A stretch of 64,000 nt of DNA from Massiliimalia sp964370215 (GTDB lineage Bacteria; Bacillota; Clostridia; Oscillospirales; Ruminococcaceae). The translations under genes were made by a program, and so were the position numbers. The stretch covers positions 1 to 64,000 of the forward strand of contig CAYJIM010000001.1 in the NCBI GenBank assembly GCA_964370215.1. The letters run 5' to 3'. Position 1 is the stretch's first letter. Every line of letters begins with the position of its first letter. Shown here one piece after another: positions 25,297 through 32,205 of this stretch. Under the pieces are notes generated by a model. It worked only from the letters and a program-made list of their open reading frames with translations. It had not been told where the DNA came from and ran no database searches.

Positions 25297-26698
25297 CGAT
25301 AAATTACAGGAAGAATGTGCCGTATTCGGCGCTAGTGTCGCTGATTGGGAAGCAGCAGGGATTGTTTACAATGGACTGATTGCATTGCAACATCGGGGGC
25401 AGGAGGGTGCCGGCATTGCCGTGGCCAAAGACAATCAAATACTGTATCACAAGAACCTCGGTCTTGTCACCGAGGTGTTTTGTGGCGAAGTGATGGAACG
25501 CTTACCGCAAGGCACGGTTGCCGTGGGGCACAATCGCTATTCCACCACAGGCGGCAACAGTCAAAAAAATGTTGGTCCATTCATCACCGAATACCTGACA
25601 GGACGAATTGCAACTGCGCACAACGGCAACCTGACCAATGCAGCAGAATTGCGTGCACGTCTGGAAGCGGCTGGGGTCATGTTTGAGGCAACCAGTGACA
25701 GTGAAGTGGTTTCTTCCTTGATTGCCTACTACATCACCTGTGAAAACGACAGTTTAAAAGGTGTGGTGCGTGCAGCCAAAGAATTCAAAGGGGCTTTTTC
25801 TCTGATCATTCTCTGTAGCAACCACAAACTCATCGCTGTGCGTGACCCCGCAGGTTATCGCCCACTTTGTATCGGTAAAAACGAACAGGGCTTGGTGGTT
25901 TCTTCGGAAAGTTGTGCGTTGGATTGTTGTGGATTTGAATTTGTGCGTGACGTAAAACCGGGTGAAGTGGTCGTCATCGAAGAGGGAAAAATCACCTATG
26001 CCGAACAGGTGCTGCCCAAAAAAGAGACTGACTTAGGGTTGTGTATCTTTGAATATGTTTATTTTTCTCGTTCCGACAGTGTCATCGACAATCTCAGTGT
26101 ATACGAAGCACGTTGTCGCATGGGAGAAGAACTCGCCCGCGAACATCCGGTAGAAGCAGATGTGGTTTGTGGTGTGCCGGACAGTGGCTTAGAAGCGGCA
26201 ATTGGATACAGCAAGCAAAGTGGCATTCCGCTCGCTTCCTGTTTTGTCAAAAATCGCTATATAGGGAGAAGTTTTATCTATCCGACACAAGCACAGCGTG
26301 AAAGTGCGGTACGGATGAAATTGAATCCTTTGAGTGTCAATGTCAAAGGCAAACGCATTGTCCTTGTCGATGATTCAATTGTGCGTGGGACAACCAGTGC
26401 CAAAATCATCAAAAGCTTGAAAATGGCAGGGGCTCGTGAGGTTCATCTGCGCATTTCATCGCCACCGTTTAAATACAGTTGTCATTTTGGTACCGATATT
26501 GACGAAGAGGAAAATCTGATTGCAAATCGCATGACAGCGGAAGAAATTTGCAAGATGATTGATTGTGACAGTTTGGGTTACATCAGCATTGACGGCTTAC
26601 AGACAGCATGTCATGACTCCACATTGCCATTTTGTACTGCGTGTTTTACCGGTAATCAAAAGGAAGTCATTCATCGGAAAAAATCACAATTGGAGTAG
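25286..26698 (+). CDS. purF: Amidophosphoribosyltransferase
   Basis: A 470-residue enzyme for the first committed step of purine synthesis, which moves glutamine amide nitrogen to PRPP. A short propeptide MKINDKLQEE precedes the catalytic Cys of CAVFG, as in the B. subtilis type. HRGQEGAGIAV, GHNRYSTTGG, IATAHNGNL, and the PRPP loop IVLVDDSIVRGTTS are clear. Cys residues in LGLCIFEYVYF, KYSCHFGTDI and LPFCTACFTG fit the 4Fe-4S ligands of that class. It overlaps the ANTAR gene by 11 bases, so translation is coupled, and other pur genes are absent nearby. Confidence 0.97.
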   Translation: MKINDKLQEECAVFGASVADWEAAGIVYNGLIALQHRGQEGAGIAVAKDNQILYHKNLGLVTEVFCGEVMERLPQGTVAVGHNRYSTTGGNSQKNVGPFITEYLTGRIATAHNGNLTNAAELRARLEAAGVMFEATSDSEVVSSLIAYYITCENDSLKGVVRAAKEFKGAFSLIILCSNHKLIAVRDPAGYRPLCIGKNEQGLVVSSESCALDCCGFEFVRDVKPGEVVVIEEGKITYAEQVLPKKETDLGLCIFEYVYFSRSDSVIDNLSVYEARCRMGEELAREHPVEADVVCGVPDSGLEAAIGYSKQSGIPLASCFVKNRYIGRSFIYPTQAQRESAVRMKLNPLSVNVKGKRIVLVDDSIVRGTTSAKIIKSLKMAGAREVHLRISSPPFKYSCHFGTDIDEEENLIANRMTAEEICKMIDCDSLGYISIDGLQTACHDSTLPFCTACFTGNQKEVIHRKKSQLE

Positions 26699-26716
26699 AA
26701 GGGATAAAGAAAAATC

Positions 26717-28318
26717 ATGACGAAATTTATATTTGTAACCGGTGGTGTGGTATCGGGACTCGGAAAGGGGATTACGGCTGCCGGTCTTGGTCGTCTGCTC
26801 AAACAACGTGGGTTGAAAGTGGCAGCGCAAAAGTTGGATCCTTATCTCAATGTCGATCCGGGTACGATGAGCCCATTGCAACATGGGGAAGTTTTTGTTA
26901 CCGATGATGGTGCCGAAACAGATCTCGATTTGGGACATTACGAGCGTTTTATCGATGAGGATTTGACAAAGTTGTCCAGTCTGACCTCGGGGCGTGTATA
27001 CTACAATGTATTGGAACGAGAACGTCGAGGGGGATACTTGGGCGAAACAGTACAGGTCATTCCTCACATCACCAATGAAATCAAGCAGTTTATTTATGAC
27101 CGTTCTGCACAAGGAGCGGATGTGCTCATCACCGAGATTGGGGGAACCATTGGGGACATTGAGAGTCAACCGTTTTTGGAAGCAATCCGTCAAATTTCCA
27201 TTGAGGCTGGAAGTAGCAACTGCTTGTTCATCCATGTTACCCTGGTCCCGTATATCGGCGCTTCGGGCGAGCATAAATCCAAACCCACTCAACACTCCGT
27301 CAAGGAATTGCGTGCGATTGGGATTTCGCCGAACATCATTGTCACCCGTGCGGACGAGCCGTTGAGTCCGGGGATCAAAGAGAAAATTTCGATGTTTTGC
27401 AACGTTAAACTCGACTGTGTCATTGAAAATTCTACTTTGGAAAGTTTGTATGAAGCACCGTTGATGTTACAAAAAACAGGATTTGACGATGTGGTGTGTA
27501 GAGAATTGGCACTGGATTGTCCCGATTGTGACATGACCGAATGGACGGAGCTTGTGCATCGCATCAAAAATCCAAAGGGGATTGTCACCATCGCCATGGT
27601 AGGGAAATATGTCCAACTACACGATGCGTATCTGTCTGTCATTGAAAGTTTGAAACATGCCGGCTATGAATACGGTAGAGATGTACAGATCAAATGGATC
27701 AGCAGTGAAGAAGTCACAGCCGACAATGTAGAGAGTCATTTTGCCGATGTCGACGGCATTCTTGTTCCCGGTGGATTTGGCGGGAGAGGGATTGACGGCA
27801 AATTGCTTGCCTGCCAATATGCCAGAGAACAAGCCCTTCCATTTTTGGGGATCTGCCTTGGTATGCAGATGGCGGTCATTGAATTTGCCCGTCATTGTGG
27901 CATGCAGAATGCCAACTCCAGTGAGTTTGATGAAGAGACCGCTTATAAAGTCATTCACATTATGGATGACCAAAAAAATATCACCCAAAAGGGGGGCACC
28001 ATGCGTCTGGGCGCATACCCTTGCCAGATTCAAGAAGGATCTCTGTTGCATCGTCAATATGGAAAAGAAACGATTTCGGAGCGTCATCGTCACCGTTATG
28101 AGTTTAACAATGCATATCGAGAACAATTAGAAGAAAAGGGGATGCACTTTACAGGCCTGTCTCCCGACGGCAGTTTGGTGGAAGCGGTAGAGCTGAAAGA
28201 TCACCCTTATTATGTTGCAGTACAGTTTCATCCGGAATTTAAAAGTCGCCCCAACCGTCCGCATCCATTGTTTTTGGGACTGGTGCAAGCGGCGATGAAT
28301 AAGAAAGAGGAAGTTTAA
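26717..28318 (+). CDS. pyrG: CTP synthase
   Basis: A 533-residue enzyme that aminates UTP to CTP using glutamine. The N-terminal synthase domain starts KFIFVTGGVVSGLGKGITAA, with DPYLNVDPGTMSP, DDGAETDLDLGHYERF and GEHKSKPTQHSV. The C-terminal glutamine amidotransferase has VPGGFGGRG, nucleophile Cys in FLGICLGMQ and the His/Glu pair in AVQFHPEFKSRPNRPHPLF. Length and order equal the standard enzyme. It follows purF by 18 bases, in an operon where each enzyme makes or uses glutamine or glutamate. Confidence 0.98.
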   Translation: MTKFIFVTGGVVSGLGKGITAAGLGRLLKQRGLKVAAQKLDPYLNVDPGTMSPLQHGEVFVTDDGAETDLDLGHYERFIDEDLTKLSSLTSGRVYYNVLERERRGGYLGETVQVIPHITNEIKQFIYDRSAQGADVLITEIGGTIGDIESQPFLEAIRQISIEAGSSNCLFIHVTLVPYIGASGEHKSKPTQHSVKELRAIGISPNIIVTRADEPLSPGIKEKISMFCNVKLDCVIENSTLESLYEAPLMLQKTGFDDVVCRELALDCPDCDMTEWTELVHRIKNPKGIVTIAMVGKYVQLHDAYLSVIESLKHAGYEYGRDVQIKWISSEEVTADNVESHFADVDGILVPGGFGGRGIDGKLLACQYAREQALPFLGICLGMQMAVIEFARHCGMQNANSSEFDEETAYKVIHIMDDQKNITQKGGTMRLGAYPCQIQEGSLLHRQYGKETISERHRHRYEFNNAYREQLEEKGMHFTGLSPDGSLVEAVELKDHPYYVAVQFHPEFKSRPNRPHPLFLGLVQAAMNKKEEV

Positions 28319-29509
28319 ATGAAAGTCAATCAGCACTATCAAAATCTACAACAGAGTTATCTGTTTTCTGAAATTGCAAAGCGTATCAACGCACACAAAG
28401 AAGCACACCCACAACAAACCATTTATCGTTTGGGCATTGGCGATGTCACCTTGCCACTTGCACCTGCCGTTATTGAAGCGATGCAGTCGGCTGTAGCCGA
28501 AATGAGTCAAGCGGAAACCTTTCGCGGATACGGGGAAGAACAGGGGTATGCGTTCCTGCGTGAAGCGGTCAGTGGGTATTATGAGAAAAAGGAAGTCTGC
28601 TTGCAAGCGGATGAAATTTTTATCAGCGATGGGGCGAAAAGTGATGTTGCCAACATTCTTGATATTATGGCGGCAGACAATGTTGTGTTAGTACCAAATC
28701 CGGTGTACCCTGTGTATGTGGATACCAATGTCATGCATGGTCGTACCATTATATACGGATCAGGCACCCGCGACAACAACTTTTTGCCTATGCCGGAGGA
28801 GCGTGTCAAAGCGGACATCATCTACCTTTGCTCCCCAAATAATCCAACAGGGGCTGTTTACAATAGAGATCAGCTGAAAGCGTGGGTGGACTATGCCATG
28901 GCACAGGATGCTGTCATTTTGTTTGACAGCGCCTATGAAGTGTTCGTCTCTGATCCATCTTTGCCAACCTCTATTTATGAAATTGAAGGGGCAAAATCCT
29001 GTGCAATTGAATTTTGCTCCCTTTCCAAAACAGCAGGTTTTACCGGTACACGTTGTGGCTATACCGTGGTTCCACACGAATTGGTGCGTGAAGGTGTTCA
29101 TCTCAACCGCATGTGGCTGCGTCGCCAAACCACCAAATTCAACGGCGTGCCTTACATTGTCCAACGTGGTGCAGAAGCGGTATTCTCCAAAGCGGCACAA
29201 CAACAAATTGAGAAAAATATCAACTACTATATGAGCAATGCAAAATTGATGTCCAAAACGATGACCGCACTGGGTATCTGGCACACCGGTGGGGAAAATT
29301 CCCCTTATATCTGGCTTGCTTGTCCCAATGGTATGTCTTCGTGGGAGTTCTTTGACTACCTGTTGTCGGAGCACCAAATTGTCGGCACACCGGGTGCAGG
29401 CTTTGGTGAGAATGGGGAAGGCTACTTTAGATTTTCCGCTTTCGGCAGTCATGAAACGACAAAAATTGCAATGGAAAAATTACTGTCCGATCCAAAATTA
29501 CAAGCATAA
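28319..29509 (+). CDS. dapL: LL-diaminopimelate aminotransferase
   Basis: A 396-residue class I/II PLP aminotransferase matching DapL, which converts tetrahydrodipicolinate to LL-diaminopimelate in one step with glutamate as donor, for lysine and cell-wall synthesis. Motifs include IYRLGIGDVTLPLAPAVIEA, FRGYGEEQGYAFLREAV, IFISDGAKSDVANI, YLCSPNNPTGAVYN and the PLP Lys in FCSLSKTAGFTGTRCGY. The start codon touches the pyrG stop (TAAATG), so the genes are translationally coupled. DapL is common in Clostridia and allied anaerobes. Confidence 0.97.
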   Translation: MKVNQHYQNLQQSYLFSEIAKRINAHKEAHPQQTIYRLGIGDVTLPLAPAVIEAMQSAVAEMSQAETFRGYGEEQGYAFLREAVSGYYEKKEVCLQADEIFISDGAKSDVANILDIMAADNVVLVPNPVYPVYVDTNVMHGRTIIYGSGTRDNNFLPMPEERVKADIIYLCSPNNPTGAVYNRDQLKAWVDYAMAQDAVILFDSAYEVFVSDPSLPTSIYEIEGAKSCAIEFCSLSKTAGFTGTRCGYTVVPHELVREGVHLNRMWLRRQTTKFNGVPYIVQRGAEAVFSKAAQQQIEKNINYYMSNAKLMSKTMTALGIWHTGGENSPYIWLACPNGMSSWEFFDYLLSEHQIVGTPGAGFGENGEGYFRFSAFGSHETTKIAMEKLLSDPKLQA

Positions 29510-29513
29510 TCGC

Positions 29514-29550
29514 ATGAAACCGATCTCCCAAACAGGTAGATCGGTTTCAT
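29514..29550. terminator. Hairpin between convergent dapL and a membrane-protein gene
   Basis: ATGAAACCGATCT (29514-29526) and its exact complement (29538-29550) flank an 11-base loop. It sits 4 bases past dapL and 6 bases from the end of the gene on the other strand. The T-tract is poor. Confidence 0.6.
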
Positions 29551-29555
29551 TACGT

Positions 29556-30140
29556 TCAGCTATTTGTAGTACGGGACAGGCCGATGAGTGCCCCAATGCT
29601 ACCGGAAATGATGTCACGGTACATCGAAATGGTGACGATGTTGGAGGAGTTTGAAACAATCATCTCACTAAAGTTGCGGACAATGAGCATCGAGAGCAAG
29701 CAAAACACACAAACAGCGGCCAAAACAATGATTTGGATATTCACTGCCAATATTTTGTTGGTGCCTAATAAACTCGCTGTTTTTGGTACTTCCGTGATCG
29801 CTTCGGTGGTGGGGGTATCAGCGGTATCATTGTAAATCACGGCTTTTGGTATGACTTGATCAGATGTTGCAAACCCAATGGATGTTGGCTTTTGGGAGGT
29901 ACTGACACGCTTTCCCTGCAACATAAAGTCACTGGTGGAAACCATACTCATGATGTAACCGAAAATGGAACTCAAGGCGGTTCTGAACACCGTGTCAATT
30001 TGCCCCAACTCTTCAAATTTTAATTCTACAAAGAGAGAAAAGGCGGATTGTAGTAGCAAAATGCCGAAAATTACAATGATGCTAAAAAAAGCGATGTTTT
30101 TACTGTTGGCCTTTTCGAGAAAGGATTTTTTCTCTTCCAT
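29556..30140 (-). CDS. Unknown membrane protein of the spore-surface-like cluster
   Basis: A 194-residue protein I do not recognise. After a charged N-terminus it has membrane helices near residues 17-38, possibly 50-68, and 128-152, with a Thr-rich loop (NDTADTPTTEAITEVP) between. The last stretch, SNSSNIVTISMYRDIISGSIGALIGLSR, is amphipathic. A GGAG lies upstream of the ATG. It follows the 110-residue module protein gene on the same strand, but a strong terminator lies between them, so expression would need read-through or a promoter I did not see. It could be a membrane partner of the module proteins; this is only positional. Confidence 0.6.
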   Translation of the reverse strand: MEEKKSFLEKANSKNIAFFSIIVIFGILLLQSAFSLFVELKFEELGQIDTVFRTALSSIFGYIMSMVSTSDFMLQGKRVSTSQKPTSIGFATSDQVIPKAVIYNDTADTPTTEAITEVPKTASLLGTNKILAVNIQIIVLAAVCVFCLLSMLIVRNFSEMIVSNSSNIVTISMYRDIISGSIGALIGLSRTTNS

Positions 30141-30169
30141 AAATTGCTCCTTTCTGATAGAGGAAGATG

Positions 30170-30208
30170 AAAAATCGTGATGGTGGGTTCCACCATCACG
30201 ATTTTTTT
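30170..30208 (-). terminator. Strong terminator after the 110-residue module gene
   Basis: Two perfect 17-base arms (30170-30186 and 30190-30206) flank a 3-base loop; the minus-strand product ends in a T-run, and T residues also follow on the plus strand. It lies about 10 bases past the stop at 30219. Confidence 0.88.
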
Positions 30209-30218
30209 AATCTTTTGG

Positions 30219-30551
30219 TTACGGAACCGGATCAACCGGAGGTTCTTCCACGACCATTTGTGCCAATTCCACGGTATCTTCCATTTTCATGCCGATCAAC
30301 ATTTGGTTTTTGATGACGTCACGAAGCATTTTTTTCGCAGAACTGTTGACTTTCATAATGTCTTCCAAACTTGCTGCTGCATCTGCTGTTTCCAAAGTGC
30401 CAAGTGCGAATTGGATTTTTTCTGCTTCTGCGTTCAAGATGTGTGCAAGGCTTAATTCTTCCATCCCGATGGACGAAAGGATGATATTAACGGCATCATC
30501 ACGGTTGATATTGACGGTTGAGTTAATATCAGGAATATTAGGCATTGACAT
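30219..30551 (-). CDS. Small helical module protein (NAE/RDVIKNQM module)
   Basis: A 110-residue protein, nearly all one module. Residues 18-50 (DDAVNIILSSIGMEELSLAH, then ILNAEAEKIQ) and 62-97 (LEDIMKVNSS, then RDVIKNQMLIGMKMEDT) form two amphipathic helical halves. The first half recurs in the protein at 31729-32118, and the second half recurs there and at the C-terminus of the giant DUF11 protein. From memory, Firmicutes proteins with SIxxEELxLAHIxNAEGEK are often linked to spore surface or collagen-like proteins; I cannot check this here. The start follows AAGGAG. A sigma-K-like promoter lies directly upstream, which suggests late mother-cell expression. Function unknown. Confidence 0.82.
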   Translation of the reverse strand: MSMPNIPDINSTVNINRDDAVNIILSSIGMEELSLAHILNAEAEKIQFALGTLETADAAASLEDIMKVNSSAKKMLRDVIKNQMLIGMKMEDTVELAQMVVEEPPVDPVP

Positions 30552-30594
30552 AGTATTGAACTCCTTATAAGTTAAATTTGGGGTATACCCGTGT

Positions 30595-30622
30595 TATCCT
30601 ATGTCATGAAAGCGCAAGTGGT
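30595..30622 (-). promoter_or_regulatory. Sigma-K-like promoter of the 110-residue module gene
   Basis: On the minus strand AC (30621-30622) lies exactly 17 bases upstream of CATAGGATA (30595-30603), an exact match to the B. subtilis sigma-K consensus AC-N17-CATAnnnTA. Transcription would begin near 30587, about 36 bases before the ATG. Sigma-K acts late in the mother cell. Confidence 0.6.
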
Positions 30623-31584
30623 TACAACAGGGTGCGCAAGAGCTGCTCTAACGTCTTCGCCATTTCTTCAAATCGTTTCGCCTGTAGATTTCCGTCCTGT
30701 AACAGTTCTGCTTGTTGTGTAAGGTGATAGCGGAGGTAACTATATTGTTCTGTGAGTTGTTGGTGAAGATATGGGTAGTGCTGATAAAGAGCTTCAATTT
30801 CCTGATTTAACAGCAATTCTTGTTGCAACGAGGCCTCTCTTTTTTCAGATAGTTTTTTTCCAAGAGACACCATCAATGGTTTTTTTCCTTCCCAGTCGAT
30901 AGAAAGGCGATACTTTTGTGCACATTCCTGCACGGTCTTGGTGTACTTTTCAATTTCTGTTGTTAAGATGGCTTGTTCCGCTTTTAGTGTAACGACTTTG
31001 GCTGACGCCATTTGAAAGCGTTCTGCGCAAGACAAATAGCCATCGTAGATTGGCGCTAGTTCCTCCTCAGCAAGCAGTGAGGGGAGATGGCGGTGTAAAA
31101 ATTGAAGCAAAGAAACTTCTGTAGACAGCATTGGGAAATCCACCAAGAGTGATTCGAATCTTTCAAAAGATGTGGGCGAAGAGTTATTGAGGATTTTTTG
31201 AAGCGCACTGATTTGATCCATGTATTGTTGTTTTAAAGGAATCTTGTTTGCCTCTACTTTGGCAAGTACGATCAAACGATCCAACAGTTTAAATAGCACT
31301 GCTCGCGGTAGACTGCTTTCAGCAATGGCGATGTCCAACTCCTCACCAATGGGTTTTGTTTCTTCATATATTTGTAGTTGTTGTGCCAGTGTAGACAGTG
31401 ACTGGTGTATTTCTTTTTTTGACAAAGTCTCGCTGTTCTCTTCTGTGGCAGCCTGTTTTTTATCTGTAGGGGACCCTTGTGGTACCGGCATGATTTGGGG
31501 GTCGGATACCGCTTTTAGCGGCAATTGATCCCCCTTTTTTGACAGTTGTTTTTGATGTTTGAAAAGTCCCGAAAATAAGCGCAT
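30622..31584 (-). CDS. Unknown soluble helical/coiled-coil protein
   Basis: A 320-residue protein with no family that I recognise. Residues 1-55 are basic and low-complexity (LFKHQKQLSKKGDQLP, then Ser/Thr/Glu-rich), with no signal peptide. Residues 56 to 320 are almost wholly helical and Gln/Glu/Leu-rich, with coiled-coil-like stretches near 60-75, 195-230 and 245-320 (SEKREASLQQELLLNQEIEA). The ATG follows GAGGAG. A sigma-K-like promoter lies upstream, and its stop overlaps the -35 of the next gene. It is divergent from the ribbon-module gene. A structural role in the spore coat is possible but unproven. Confidence 0.65.
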   Translation of the reverse strand: MRLFSGLFKHQKQLSKKGDQLPLKAVSDPQIMPVPQGSPTDKKQAATEENSETLSKKEIHQSLSTLAQQLQIYEETKPIGEELDIAIAESSLPRAVLFKLLDRLIVLAKVEANKIPLKQQYMDQISALQKILNNSSPTSFERFESLLVDFPMLSTEVSLLQFLHRHLPSLLAEEELAPIYDGYLSCAERFQMASAKVVTLKAEQAILTTEIEKYTKTVQECAQKYRLSIDWEGKKPLMVSLGKKLSEKREASLQQELLLNQEIEALYQHYPYLHQQLTEQYSYLRYHLTQQAELLQDGNLQAKRFEEMAKTLEQLLRTLL

Positions 31585-31627
31585 AGGAACACTCCTCTTT
31601 GATGATTTAGCGATGAGAATCGTACAC

Positions 31628-31655
31628 TATACTATATTCTCGACAACGATTTAGT
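31628..31655 (-). promoter_or_regulatory. Sigma-K-like promoter of the coiled-coil gene
   Basis: Minus-strand AC (31654-31655) and TATAGTATA (31628-31636) are 17 bases apart, matching AC-N17-CATAnnnTA with one change (T for C). It lies about 45 bases upstream of the ATG at 31584. A weaker match on the plus strand (AATAAGATA near 31673-31681) could serve the divergent gene. Confidence 0.42.
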
Positions 31656-31728
31656 GTCAATCAATCGGTCATGGTAATAAGATAAGAGTAGCTTACACTG
31701 TTTTTAAATTGATGGAAGGAGTGGTTTG

Positions 31729-32118
31729 ATGGGTATGCCACAGGTACCGGAGAGAGATTGTTTACCGAGTATGAATGAGGTTGTAGCACAAATTTTAGAG
31801 TCCATTGCACTAGAGGAATTGGCAATGGCACATATCATGAATGCCGAAGGGGAGAAGATGCAGGCATTGGTACAGATGCTGCATAGCGGAAATATCTGTT
31901 GCGATTGTATCCAATCGCTGTTTAAAAGCACCAATACCACACTCAATAATTTGATTATGAAAGAATGGATCATGTTCAACAAACTGAATACGGCGTTGGA
32001 GGTTTATCAGCAATGTGAAGAAAGCCCCTATGACCCTTGCAGACAACCCTGTCCGCTGTGCAAGGGGAAAGGGTGCACGACATGCCCCCGTTGTCACGGG
32101 TCAGGAATCAAACCGTGA
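31729..32118 (+). CDS. Module protein fused to a DnaJ-like Cys-rich ribbon
   Basis: A 129-residue protein started at the ATG at 31729, with AAGGAG 7 bases upstream. Residues 15-45 carry VAQILESIALEELAMAHIMN and AEGEKMQ, the first half of the module seen at 30219-30551. Residues 60-95 (SLFKSTNTTLNNLIMKEWIM) align with the second half. The C-terminus (104-126) is a compact Cys-rich ribbon with CPLCKGKGC and CPRCHGSG, like one zinc site of DnaJ. More Cys lie at 54-60 (NICCDC). The ribbon could bind zinc or cross-link through disulfides. It is followed by the giant DUF11 gene, and the two are probably co-expressed. Function unknown. Confidence 0.8.
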   Translation: MGMPQVPERDCLPSMNEVVAQILESIALEELAMAHIMNAEGEKMQALVQMLHSGNICCDCIQSLFKSTNTTLNNLIMKEWIMFNKLNTALEVYQQCEESPYDPCRQPCPLCKGKGCTTCPRCHGSGIKP

Positions 32119-32138
32119 TGTTTGATCGGTGTATATCT

Positions 32139-32165
32139 GGGGTTATGTCCGCCTTGCATGACCCC
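32139..32165 (+). promoter_or_regulatory. Hairpin between the ribbon-module gene and the DUF11 gene
   Basis: GGGGTTATG (32139-32147) pairs with CATGACCCC (32157-32165) with one G-T wobble around a 9-base loop. No T-run follows directly, so it may reduce read-through or protect the upstream mRNA and set the ratio of a small adaptor to a large protein. Confidence 0.35.
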
Positions 32166-32205
32166 CTTGTAAAAAACAGTTCAAAGCGGCAGAAGGGAGA
32201 TTGTT

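Noticed and set aside
28760..29452. 230-codon open frame antisense to dapL
   Set aside because: Shadow of dapL; no ribosome site.
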